From NCBI RefSeq assembly GCF_002575655.3, contig NC_053037.3, positions 450,461,793 to 450,525,792 of the forward strand: a stretch of DNA of 64,000 nt, read 5' to 3'. This DNA is from Aegilops tauschii subsp. strangulata (Eukaryota > Streptophyta > Magnoliopsida > Poales > Poaceae). The first letter of the stretch is position 1; the number at the start of each line of letters is the position of its first letter. Position numbers and translations under genes: made by a program. The notes under the pieces were generated by a model. The model did no database searches. It had not been told where the DNA came from and was given only the letters and a program-made list of their open reading frames with translations. Positions 21,022-32,610 of the stretch are shown piece by piece.

Positions 21022-23282
21022 ATCCTTGCTTTATGCCTAGCTAAAGGCGTTAAACTAGCGCTTGTTGGGAGGCAACCCAATGAATAAAATTTATTTTTGC
21101 TTTTTGCTTCCTGTTTTTGAGTGTTTGCACAATTATGCTACTGTTATGATTGTGTTTTAATTAGTGTTTGTGCCAAGTAAAGCCTTTAGGATCTTCTTGG
21201 GTGATATTTGTTTGATCTTGCTGAAAAAACCAGGAAGTATGCACTCACGAAAATATTTATCATTTTTAACCAGAGAACGATAAAATACTAATTCCAACTG
21301 CAGTAGATCAATATATTTTTTATCCTGGTCGTCCTAATTTTCAGAATTTTTGGAGTTACAGAAGTATTCGAAATAGTCAGATTGCTACAGACTGTTCTGT
21401 TTTGACAGATTCTATTTTTTTGTGTTGTGTGCTTATTTTGATGGCTCTTGGTTTTTCTTTGATGAGTTTTTGCCATAGAAAAGTTGGAATACAGTAGATA
21501 TAATACAAAAAAAAAATATGAGTTGGTTTGATACAGTACTTATAGTGGTAGTTTGCTTTCTTATACTAACGGATCTCACGAAAGTTTTGTTGAGTTTTGT
21601 GTGATTGAAGTTTTCAATTTTTGGGTGATCTTACGATGGATGAAGGAAGGATAGAAGAGCCTAAGCTTGTGGATGCCCCGGCATCCCAAGCTTTTATCCA
21701 AAAATGAGCAACCAACTAAGCTTGGGGATGCCCCCGAGTGGCATCCCCTCTTTCTTCCAACTATCATCGGTATTTCACTCGAAACTATATTTTTATTCGT
21801 CATATGATATGTGTTTTGCTTGGAGCGTCTTGTATGATATGAGTCTTTGCTTGTTTTATTTTGTGTTTTAAGTCATCAATCCTTGCTGGACACACTTATT
21901 TGGGAGAGCCAAAATTATGTTATGACTTGTTAGAATTGCTCTCTATGCTTCACTTAAATCTTTTATGAGCTAGGACTTGCTCTAGTGCTTCACTTATATC
22001 CTTTTGAGCACGGTGTGCTTAGTATCTTTTTGAAGAAATGCTCTCTTGCTTCACTTAGATTTATTTGACAGTTAGTAAAATTTTAAAGAAATTCTCTCTT
22101 GCTTCACTTAAATTATTTTGAGAGAATATGAATTGTTATGCTCTTGATCTTCACTTATATTTGTTTGAGCTTATGAAAAAGCAACACATGAAAATTAGTC
22201 CCAAAGTGATAGATATCAAAGAAGGATAAGTAAAAAAATCATGAAGATCATTGGACAAATTAAACTTGATTCTTAGTAATAGTTTTGAGATATGATGATG
22301 TGATATGTGAGTCGTGTTGATGAGTATTATGCTTTAGTAAGAATATTGGTGTTAAGGTTTGTGATTCCCTATGCATGCACGAAAGTCAATAGTCATGCGA
22401 TGAAATTATATCCTACTTGTGGTGCATTATTCGGTGTTAATATGCTTAATGCTTGCTTATGAGATTATTTGTTTCTTAGTTGGTCGCTTCTCAATCTTCT
22501 TGCTAGCCTTCATTTTGCACCAAGTATGATCTCTACTTGTGCATCCAAAATCCTTTAAACTAGTTTTGCCACATGAGTCCACTATATCTACCTATATGCG
22601 GTATTATTTTGCCGTTCTAAGCAAATTTGCATGTGCCATCTCTAATTTTCAAAATAAACTTCTCTTTTGTGTGTTTGTTTCGCTCGCGGAATGGTAACGG
22701 GTGGCTAATTTTTTCCATGCTGGATGTGTTATTCTCAAGGTGAGTGTTTATTCACTTGTCATTGCACGAGAGTAAGGCAAAGGTTTTAGGGATGCCCAGT
22801 CCCGAAATGCAAAAATGAATTTACTTTATGTTGTCAAATAATAAATTCCTTGGAAAGTGTTGGTATGGAGGCACCAGTGGATACGGTTAGCCATGGAAAG
22901 TGAAAGAATGGTGGAAAAAGGAATAAACTTTATTTTCTGTTTGGGAACCACCTATGGCATATCTAGCATGGATAGTGTTCGGAACTCCAAGTTGTTTTCG
23001 TTGGTGGGATGGATACACCTCCCAAAATGTTTTTTCGCTTTGAGCTTTGGCACCTCTACAAATCCCTACTTCCCTCTGCGAAGGGCCTTTCTTTTACTTT
23101 ATGCAATTTTTATTTTGAGTCTCCATCTTCTCTAGCACCAACTAGGAGGCAATATGATCGTACTCAAGTATTGGGTGTAGCTAATAGTCGAGTGTGTTTC
23201 ATGAATGGATCAATGTTTGAGCATGATGGGCTAGGGATAGCTTACTCTAGCGTTGATATTTTGAAAGACATGGTTGCTTGTT
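21022..23282 (+). repeat. Non-coding interior of element A
   Basis: AT-rich and without coding potential. At 21930-22180 there is a degenerate tandem series of about five units, spaced about 47-60 bp, around the core CTCTnnTGCTTCACTTAAAT (near 21935, 21982, 22040, 22090, 22145). The paired GGATGCCCC/GGCATCCC motifs near 21670 and 21725 could form stem-loops. Such blocks recur in this element type. Confidence 0.6.
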
Positions 23283-23958
23283 AATATGCTTGATTATCTA
23301 CTCCTCGAAGCCGAACTCCACGTAGAATCATCCTCGGGATCTCTAGCTCCTGGACTCCAGCATCTGGTTGCGACAACCAGGTAGAAAGGAAAGGGGGGAA
23401 AGAGGGAGAAAAGCAACCGTGAGTACTCATCCAAAGTACTCGCAAGCAAGGAGCTACACTACATATGCATGGGTATATGTGTAAAGGGCCATATCTGTGG
23501 ACTGAACTGCAGAATGCCAGAATAAGAGGGGGATAGCTAATCCTGTCGAAGACTACGCTTCTGGCCACCTCCATCTTGCAGCATGTAGAAGTGAGTAGAT
23601 GGTAAGTTCACCAAGTAGCATCGCATAGCATAATCCTACCCAGCGATCCCCTCCTCGTCGCCCTGTTAGAGAGCGATCACCGGGTTATATCTGGCACTTG
23701 GAAGGGTGTGTTTTATTAAGTATCCAGTTCTAGTTGTTATAAGGTCAAGGTACAACTCCGGGTCGTCCTTTTACCGAGGGACACGGCTATTCGAATAGAT
23801 AAACTTCCCTGCAGGGGTGCACCACATAACCCAACACGCTTGATCCCATTTGGTCGGACACACTTTCCTGGGTCATGCCCGGCCTCGGAAGATCAACACG
23901 TCGCAGCCCCACCTAGGCTCAACAGAGAGGTCAGCACGCCGGTCTAAATCCTATGCGC
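23283..23958 (-). repeat. Gypsy LTR fragment, same family as 41.8-kb Gypsy
   Basis: The reverse complement of this stretch aligns with about 45170 down to 44533 of the LTR of the young Gypsy element. Shared landmarks include GGTTGTCGCAACCAGATG, the CTATTCGAATAG palindrome region (near 23790) and GACCGGCGTGCTGACCTCTC. It is clearly divergent from the young copies, so it comes from an older member. Both ends are cut: the left against element A, the right against the Angela-2 LTR. Confidence 0.8.
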
Positions 23959-25489
23959 ATGTGTTGTCATTTGATGAAAGGGATCACATCATTAGAGAAT
24001 GATGTGATGGACAAGACCCATCCGTTAGCTTAGCATTATGATCGTTGAGTTTTATTGTTGTTGCTTTCTTCATGACTTATACATGTTCCACTGACTATGA
24101 GATTATGCAACTCCCGAATACCAGAGGAACACCTTGTGTGCTATCAAACATCACAACGTAACTGGGTGATTATAAAGATGCTTTACAGGTGTCTCTGATG
24201 GTGTTTGTTGAGTTGGCATAGATCAAGATTAGGAGTTGTCACTCCGTGTATCGGAGAGGTATCTCTGGGCCCTCTCGGTAATGCTCATCACTATAAGCCT
24301 TGCAAGCAATGTTACTAATGAGTTAGTTGCGGGATGATGCATTACGGAACGAGTAAAGAGACTTGTCGGTAACGAGATTGAACTAGGTATTGAGATACCG
24401 ACGATCGAATCTCGGGCAAGTAACATACCGATGACAAAGGGAACAACGTATGTTGTTATGCGGTTTGACCGATAAAGATCTTCGTAGAATATGTAGGAAC
24501 CAATATGAGCATCCAGGTTCCGCTATTGGTTATTGACCAGAGATGAGTCTCGGTCATGTCTACATAGTTCTCGAACCCGTAGGGTCCGCACGCTTACCGT
24601 TCGGTGACGATCGGTATTATGAGTTTATGTGTTTTGATGTACCAAAGGTAGTTCGGAGTCCCGGATATGATCACGGACATGACGAGGAGTCTCGAAATGG
24701 TCGATACATAAAGATCGATATATTGGACGACTATATTCGGACACCGGAAGTGTTCCGCATGATTTCAGAGAAAACCGGAGTGCCGGAGGGGCTACCGGAA
24801 CCCCCCGGGGAAGTATTGGGCCTTAGTGGGCCTTAGGGGAGAGAAAGCAGCAGCCCAGGAGGTGGCGCCCCCCCAAGGGGAGTCCGAATTGGACTAGGGG
24901 AGGGGGGCGCGGCCCCTCTTTCCCTCTCCCTCTCCCTCTCCTTCCTTCCCCTTCCTCCTCCTAGTTGGACTAGGAAAGGGGGAGTCCTACTCCTACTAGG
25001 AGGAGGACTCCTCCCCCTCCTTGGGGCGCCCCAAGGCCGGCCGGCCTCCCCCTTGCTCCTTTATATACGGGGGCAAGGGGCACCCTAGAACACACAACAG
25101 ACATTGTCTTAGCCGTGTGCGGTGCCCCACTCCACCATAATCCACCTCGGTCATATCGTTGTAGTGCTTAGGCGAAGCCCTGCACTGGTAACTTGATCAT
25201 CACCATCACCACGCCGTCGTGCTGACGAAGCTCTCCCTCGACACTCTGCTGGATCGTGAGTTCGTGGGACGTCACCGAGCCGAACGTGTGCAGATCACGG
25301 AGGTGCCGTATCTTCGGTGGTAGGATCGGTCGATCGTGAAGACGTACGACTACATCAACCGCGTTGTCATAACGCTTTCGCTTATGGTCTACGAGGGTAC
25401 GTAGACAACACTCTCCTCTCTTGTTGCTATGCATCACCATGATCTTGCATGTGCGTAGGATTTTTTTGAAATTACTACGTTCCCCAACA
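23959..25489 (+). repeat. 5' LTR of Angela-2, 5'-truncated
   Basis: Lacks the first few hundred bases but otherwise carries Angela-type landmarks: CACATCATTAGAGAATGATG, CAACGTAACTGGGTGATTAT, GAATCTCGGGCAAGTAACAT, TATA box TTATATACGG near 25061, and the terminus CGTTCCCCAACA at 25489. Closely similar to 56173-57525. Confidence 0.85.
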
Positions 25490-26721
25490 GTGGCATCCGA
25501 GCCAGGTTTATGCGTAGATGTTATATGCACCAGTATAACACAAGTGAGTCGTGGGCGATAATAGTCATACTGCTTACCAGCATGTCATACTTTGATTCGG
25601 CGGTATTGTTGGATGAAGCGGCCCGGACCGACATTGCGCGTATGCTTACGCGAGACTGGTTCTACCGACGTGCTTCGCACACAGGTGGCTGGCGGGTGTC
25701 AGTTTCTCCAACTTTAGTTGAATCAAGTGTGGCTACGCCCGGTCCTTGTGAAGGTTAAAACATCACACACTTGACGAAAATCTGTGTGGTTTTGATGCGT
25801 AGGTAAGAACGGTTCTTGCTCAGCCCGTAGCAGCCACGTAAAACTTGCAACAACAAAGTAGAGGACGTCTAACTTGTTTTGTAGGGCATGTTGTGATGTG
25901 ATATGGTCAAGACATGATGCTAATTTTTATTGTAAGAGATGATCATGTGTTGTAACAGAGTTATCAGCAACTGGCAGGAGCCATATGGTTGTCGCTTTAT
26001 TGTATGAAATGCAATCGCCATGTAATTGATTTACTTTATCACTAAGCGGTAGCGATAGTCGTAGAAGTAATAGTTGGCGAGACGACAACGATGCTACGAT
26101 GGAGATCAAGGTGTCGCGCCGGTGAGGATGGTGATCATGACGGTGCCTTGGAGATGGAGATCAAAGGCACAAGATGATGATGGCCATATCATATCACTTA
26201 TATTGATTGCATGTGATGTTTATCCTTTATGCATCTTATTTTGCTTAGTTCGGCGATAGCATTATAAGATGATCTCTCACTAAATTTCAAGGTACAAGTG
26301 TTCTCCCTGAGTATGCACCGTTGCGAAAGTTCGTCGTGCCGAGACACCACGTGATGATCGGGTGTGATAAGCTCTACGTTCACATACAACGGGTGCAAGC
26401 CAGTTTTGCACGTGCGGAATACTCGGGTTAAACTTGATGAGCCTAGCATATGTAGATATGGCCTCGGAACACTGAGACCGAAAGGTCGAGCGTGAATCAT
26501 ATAGTAGATATGATCAACATAGTGATGTTCACCATTGAAAACTACTCCATCTCACGTGATGATCGGACATGGTTTAGTTGATTTGGATCACGTGATCACT
26601 TGGATGATTAGAGGGATGTCTATCTAAGTGGGAGTTCTTAAGTAATTTGATTAATTGAACTTTAATTTATCATGGACTTAGTACCTGATAGTATTTTGCA
26701 TGTCTATGTTGTTGTAGATAG
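25490..26721 (+). other. Angela-2 leader with degenerate PBS
   Basis: Untranslated leader between LTR and gag. Right after the LTR comes TGGCATCCGAGCCAGG (25491), a degenerate form of the initiator tRNA-Met PBS. The rest has no ORF of note and parallels 31315-32610 of Angela-3 closely (for example CGTGATGATCGGGTGTGATA near 26349). Confidence 0.75.
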
Positions 26722-29604
26722 ATGGCCCGTGCTGTTGTTCCGTTGAATTTTAATGCGTTCCTAGAGAAAGCTAAGTTGAAAGATGATGGTAGCAACTACA
26801 TGGACTGGGTCTGTAACTTGAGGATTATCCTCATTGCTGCACAGAAGAATTACGTCCTAGAAGCACCGCTAGGTGCCAAACCCGCTGCAGGAGCAACGCC
26901 AGATGTTATGAACGTATGGCAGAGCAAAGCTGATGACTACTCGATAGTTCTGTGTGCCATGCTTTACGGCTTAGAACCGGGACTTCAACGACGTTTTGAA
27001 CGTCATGGAGCATATGAGATGTTCCAGGAGTTGAAGTTAATATTTCAAGCAAATGCCCCGATTGAGAGATATGAAGTCTCCAATAAGTTCTACAGCTGCA
27101 AGATGGAGGAGAATAGTTCTGTCAGTGAGCATATACTCAAAATATCTGGGTATAACAATCACTTGATTCAACTGGGAGTTAATGTTCCTGATGATAGTGT
27201 CATTGATAGAATTCTTCAATCACTGCCACCAAGCTACAAGAGCTTCGTGATGAACTATAACATGCAAGGGATGGATAAGACAATTCCCGAGCTCTTCGCA
27301 ATGCTAAAGGCTGCGGAGGTAGGAATCAAGAAGGAGCATCAAGTGTTGATGGTCAACAAGACCACCAGTTTCAAGAAAAAGGGTAAAGGGAAGAAGGGGA
27401 ACTTCAAGAAGAATGGAAAGCAAGTTGTTGCTCAAGTGAAGAAGCCCAAGTCTGGACCTAAGCTTGAGACTGAGTGCTTCTACTGCAAAGGGACTGGTCA
27501 CTGGAAGCGGAACTGCCCCAAGTATTTGGCGGATAAAAAGGATGGCAAGGTGAACAAAGGTATATGTGATATACGTGTTATTGATGTGTACGTTACTAAT
27601 GCTCGTAGTAGTGCCTGGGTATTTGATACTGGTTCTGTTGCTAATATTTGCAACTCGAAACAGGGACTACGGATTAAGCGAAGATTGGCTAAGGACGAGA
27701 TGACGATGCGCGTGGGAAATGGTTCCAAAGTCGATGTGATCGCGGTTGGCACGCTACCTCTACATCTACCTTCGGGATTAGTTTTAGACCTGAATAATTG
27801 TTATTTGGTGCCAGCGTTGAGCATGAACATTATATCTGGATCTTGTTTGATGCGAGACGGTTATTCATTTAAATCAGAGAATAATGGTTGTTCTACTTAT
27901 ATGAGTAATATCTTTTATGGTCATGCACCCTTGAAGAGTGGTCTATTTATATTGAATCTCGATAGTAGTGATACACATATTCATAATATTGAAGCCAAAA
28001 GATGCAGAGTTAATAATGATAGTGCAACTTATTTGTGGCACTGCCGTTTAGGTCATATTGGTGTAAAGCGCATGAAGAAACACCATTCTGATGGACTTTT
28101 GGAATCACTTGGAAATTGCGAACCATGCCTCATGGGCAAGATGACTAAAACGCCGTTCTCCAGAACAATGGAGCGAACAACAAATTTGTTGGAAATCATA
28201 CATACTGATGTATGTGGTCCGATGAATGTTGAGGCTCGCGGCGGATATCGTTATTTTCTCACCTTCACAGATGATTTAAGTATATATGGGTATATCTACT
28301 TGATGAAACATAAGTCTGAAACATTTGAAAAGTTCAAAGAATTTCAAAGTGAAGTAGAAAATCATCGTAACAAGAAAATAAAGTTTCTACGATCTGATTG
28401 TGGAGGAGAATATTTGAGTTACGAGTTTGGTCTTCATTTGAAACAATGCGGAATAGTTTCGCAACTCACGCCACCCGGAACACCACAGCGTAATGGTGTG
28501 TCCGAACGTCGTAATCGTACTCTACTAGATATGGTGCGATCTATGATGTCTCTTACTGATTTACCGCTATCGTTTTGGGGTTATGCTTTAGAGACGATTG
28601 CATTCACGTTAAATAGGGCACCATCTAAATCCGTTGAGACGACACCTTATGAACTGTGGTTTGGCAAGAAACCAAAGTTGTCGTTTCTTAAAGTTTGGGG
28701 CTGTGATAGTTATGTGAAAAAGCTTCAACCTGATAAGCTCGAAGCCAAATCGGAGAAATGTGTCTTCATAGGATACCCAAAGGAGACTGTTGGGTACACC
28801 TTCTATCACAGATCCGAAGGCAAGACATTCGTTGCTAAGAATGGACCCTTTCTAGAGAAGGAGTTTCTCTCGAAAGAAGTGAGTGGGAGGAAAGTAGAAC
28901 TTGATGAGGTAACTGTACCTGCTCCCTTATTGGAAAGTAGTTCATCACAGAAATCTGTTCCTGTGACTCCTACACCAATTAGTGAGGAAGCTAATGATGA
29001 TGATCATGTAACTTCAGATCAACTTACTACTGAACCTCGTAGGTCAACCAGAGTAAGATCCGCACCAGAGTGGTACAGTAATCCTGTTCTGGAGGTCATG
29101 TTACTTGACCATGACGAACCTATGAACTATGAGGAAGCGATGATGAGCCCAGATTCCGTGAAATGGCTTGAGGCCATGAAATCTGAGATGGGATCCATGT
29201 ATGAGAACAAAGTGTGGACTTTGGTTGACTTTCCCGTTGATCGGCAAGCCATCGAGAATAAATGGATCTTCAAGAAGAAGACTGACGCTGACGGTAATGT
29301 TACTATCTAAAAAGCTTGACTTGTTGCGAAAGGTTTTCGACAAGTTCAAGGAGTTGACTATGATGAGACCTTCTCACCCGTAGTGATGCTTATGTCCGTC
29401 TGAATCATGTTAGCAATTGCTGCATTTTATGATTATGAAATTTGTCAAACGGATGTAAAGACTGCATTCCTGAATGGATTTCGGGAAGAAGAGTTGTATA
29501 TGATGCAACCTGAAGGTTTTATCGATCCAAAGGATGCTAACAAAGTGTGCAAGCTCTAGCGATCCATTTATGGACTGGTGCAAGCATCTCGGAGTTGGAA
29601 TAAA
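26722..29604 (+). pseudogene. Angela-2 gag-pol, 5' portion
   Basis: Open for 862 codons from ATG 26722. Gag begins FNAFLEKAKLKDDGSNYMDW. The zinc knuckle CFYCKGTGHWKRNC lies at about residues 252-265, protease DTGS near 301, GAG-preintegrase WHCRLGHIGVKRM near 438, and the integrase acidic triad region at 495-595 (TDVCGP, SDCGGE, GVSERRNR). RT begins before the frame is stopped by TAA at 29308-29310. Further stops occur at 29401-29403 (TGA) and 29557-29559 (TAG). The RT text continues (KANKVCKL, SIYGLVQASRSWN) until Angela-3 interrupts it at 29610. Not translatable as a whole. Confidence 0.9.
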
Positions 29605-29609
29605 TATTT

Positions 29610-31314
29610 TGTTGGAAATATGCCCTAGAGGCAATAATAAATGGTTATTATTATATTTCTTTGTTCATGGTAATTGTCTATTGTTCATGCTATAATTGTG
29701 TTATCCGGAAATCGTAATACATGTGTGAATACATAGACCACAACGTGTCCCTAGTAAGCATCTAGTTGACTAGCTCGTTGATCAACAGATAGTCATGGTT
29801 TCCTGATTATGGACATTGGATGTCATTGATAACGGGATCACATCATTGGGAGAATGATGTGATGGACAAGACCCAATCCTAAGCATAGCATAAAAGATCA
29901 TGTAGTTTCGTTTGCTAGAGCTTTTCCAATGTCAAGTATCTTTTCCTTAGACCATGATATCGTGCAACTCCCGGATACCGTAGGAGTGCTTTGGGTGTGC
30001 CAAACGTCACAACGTAACTGGGTGACTATAAAGGTGCACTACGGGTATCTCCGAAAGTGTCTGTTGGGTTGGCACGGATCGAGACTGGGATTTGTCACTC
30101 CGTATGACGGAGAGGTATCTCTGGGCCCACTCGGTAATGCATCATCATAATGAGCTCAATGTGACTAAGGCGTTAGTCACGGGATCATGCATTGCGGTAC
30201 GAGTAAAGAGACTTGCCGGTAACGAGATTGAACAAGGTATTGGGATACCGACGATCGAATCTCGGGCAAGTAACATACCGATTGACAAAGGGAATTGCAT
30301 ACGGGATTGATCGAATCCTCGACATCGTGGTTCATGCGATGAGATCATCGTGGAACATGTGGGAGCCAACATGGGTATCCAGATCCCGCTGTTGGTTATT
30401 GACCGGAGAGGCGTCTCGGTCATGTCTGCATGTCTCCCGAACCCGTAGGGTCTACACACTTAAGGTTCGGTGACGCTAGGGTTGTGGAGATATGTGTATG
30501 CGGAAACCCGAAAGTTGTTCGGAGTCCCGGATGAGATCCCGGACGTCATGAGGAGTTCCGGAATGGTCCGGAGGTGAAGAATTATATATAGGAAGTCAAG
30601 TTTCGGCCACCGGGAAAGTTTCGGGGGTTACCGGTATTGTACCGGGACCACCGGAAGGGTCCCGGGGGTCCACCGGGTGGGGCCACCTATCCCGGAGGGC
30701 CCCGTGGGCTGAAATGGGAAGGGAACCAGCCCCTAGTGGGCTGGGCGCCCCCCATGGGCCTCCCCCCTGCGCCTAGGGTTGGAAACCCTAGGGTGGGGGC
30801 GCCCCACTTGCCTTGGGGGGCAAGCCACCCCCCTTGGCCGCCGCCCCCCCTCCAGATGGATCTTGGCCGGCGGCCCCCCTCCCAGGGGGCCTATATAAAG
30901 GGGGGGAGGGAGGGCAGCAACATTATAGCCTTGGGCGCCTCCCTCCTCCCCTGCTACACCTCTCCCTCTCGCAGAAGCTCGGTGAAGCCCTGCCGAGACC
31001 CGCTACATCCACCACCACGCCGTCGTGCTGCTGGATCTCCATCAACCTCTCCTTCCCCTTGCTGGATCAAGAAGGAGGAGACGTCGCTGCACTGTACGTG
31101 TGTTGAACGCGGAGGTGCCGTCCGTTCGGCACTCGGTCATCGGTGATTTGAATCACGGCGAGTACGACTCCGTCATCCACGTTCATTGGAACGCTTCCGC
31201 TCGCGATCTACAAGGGTATGTAGATGCACTCCTTTCCCCTCGTTGCTAGTATACTCCATAGATGCATCTTGGTGAGCGTAGGAAAATTTTAAAATTATGC
31301 TACGAATCACAACA
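29610..31314 (+). repeat. 5' LTR of Angela-3
   Basis: 1705 bp, TGTTGGAAATATGCCCTAGA to CGAATCACAACA. A strong TATATAAA box at 30892-30899 in a GC-rich context marks the probable transcription start region. The start motif is the hallmark of Angela/BARE/WIS LTRs. Confidence 0.95.
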
Positions 31315-32610
31315 GTGGCATCATGAGCCAGGCCTATGCGTAGTTACTATGCACGAGTAGAACACAAAGAAGTTGTGGGCGTCGATGTTGCCAATTCTTC
31401 TTGCCGCTACTTGTCGTTTCTTGTTTCGGCGGCATTGTAGGATGAAGCGGCCCGGACCGACCTTACACGTACGCTTACGTGAGACAGGTTCCACCGACTG
31501 ACATGCACTAGTTGCATAAGGTGGCTAGCGGGTGTCTGTCTCTCCTACTTTAGTCGGAACGGATTCGATGAAAACGGTCCTTATGAAGGGTAAATAGAAA
31601 TTGGCAAATCACGTTGTGGTCATACGTAGGTAAGAAAACGTTCTTGCTAGAAACCTACAAACCACGTAAAAACTTGCAACAACAATTAGAGGACGTCTAA
31701 CTTGTTTTTGCAGCATGTGCTATGTGATGTGATATGGCCAGAAGATGTGATGAATGATATATGTGATGTATGAGATTGATCATATTCTTGTAATAGGAAT
31801 CACGACTTGCATGTCGATGAGTATGACAACCGGCAGGAGCCATAGGAGTTGTCTTTATTATTTTGCATGACCTGCGTGTCATTGAATAACGCCATGTAAA
31901 TTACTTTACTTTGTTGCTAAACGCGTTAGCCATAGAAGTAGAAGTAATCGTTGGCGTGACGACTTCATGAAGACACAATGATGGAGATCATGGTGTCATG
32001 CCGGTGACGAAGATGATCATGGTGCCCCGAAGATGGAGATCAAAGGAGCATAATGATATTGGCCATATCATGTCACTATTTGATTGCATGTGATGTTTAT
32101 CATGTTTTCCATCCTATTTGCTTAGAACGACGGTAGTAAGTAAGATGATCCCTTATGATAATTTCAAGAAAGTGTTCACCCTAACTGTGCACCGTTGCGA
32201 AGGTTCGTTGTTTCGAAGCACCACGTGATGATCGGGTGTGATAGATTCTAACGTTCGCATACAACGGGTGTTGACGAGCCTAGCATGTACAGACATGGCC
32301 TCGGAACACACGCAATACACTTAGGTTGACTTGACGAGCCTAGCATGTACAGACATGGCCTCGGAACACGGAGGACCGAAAGGTCGAGCATGAGTCGTAT
32401 AGAAGATACGATCAACATGGAGATGTTCACCGATCTTGACTAGTCCATCTCACGTGATGATCGGACACGGCCTAGTTAACTCGGATCATGTTTCACTGAG
32501 ATGACTAGAGGGATGTCTATCTGAGTGGGAGTTCATTGAGTAATTTGATTAGATGAACTTAATTATCATGAACTTAGTCTAAAATCTTTACACTATGTCT
32601 TGTAGATCAA
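31315..32610 (+). other. Angela-3 leader
   Basis: Non-coding leader starting with a degenerate PBS (TGGCATCATGAGCC at 31316). It contains a tandem duplication of about 60 bp near 32270-32370, with GACGAGCCTAGCATGTACAG twice. No gene is seen. Confidence 0.75.

Larger units (their letters stand above)
18680..23282 (+). mobile_element. LARD-like LTR element A, 3'-truncated
   Basis: A 5' LTR (18680-20246), a tRNA-Asp-type PBS, one gag-like ORF (20458-21021), then about 2.2 kb of non-coding DNA with the conserved GGCGTTAAACTAGCGCTTGT motif near 21046 and paired AAGCTTGGGGATGCC-type motifs near 21660-21740. No protease, RT or integrase is present, as in large non-autonomous (LARD) elements that borrow enzymes from Gypsy relatives. 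The 3' LTR is missing: the element stops near 23282 against a minus-strand Gypsy LTR fragment. Confidence 0.75.

Noticed and set aside
24950..25060. Pyrimidine-rich block with CTAGTTGGACTAGG and TCCTACTCCTACTAGGAGGA palindromes as a possible CRISPR-like or regulatory array
   Set aside because: It is the GC-rich promoter part of an Angela LTR and recurs at 56950-57060; no spacers and no array structure.
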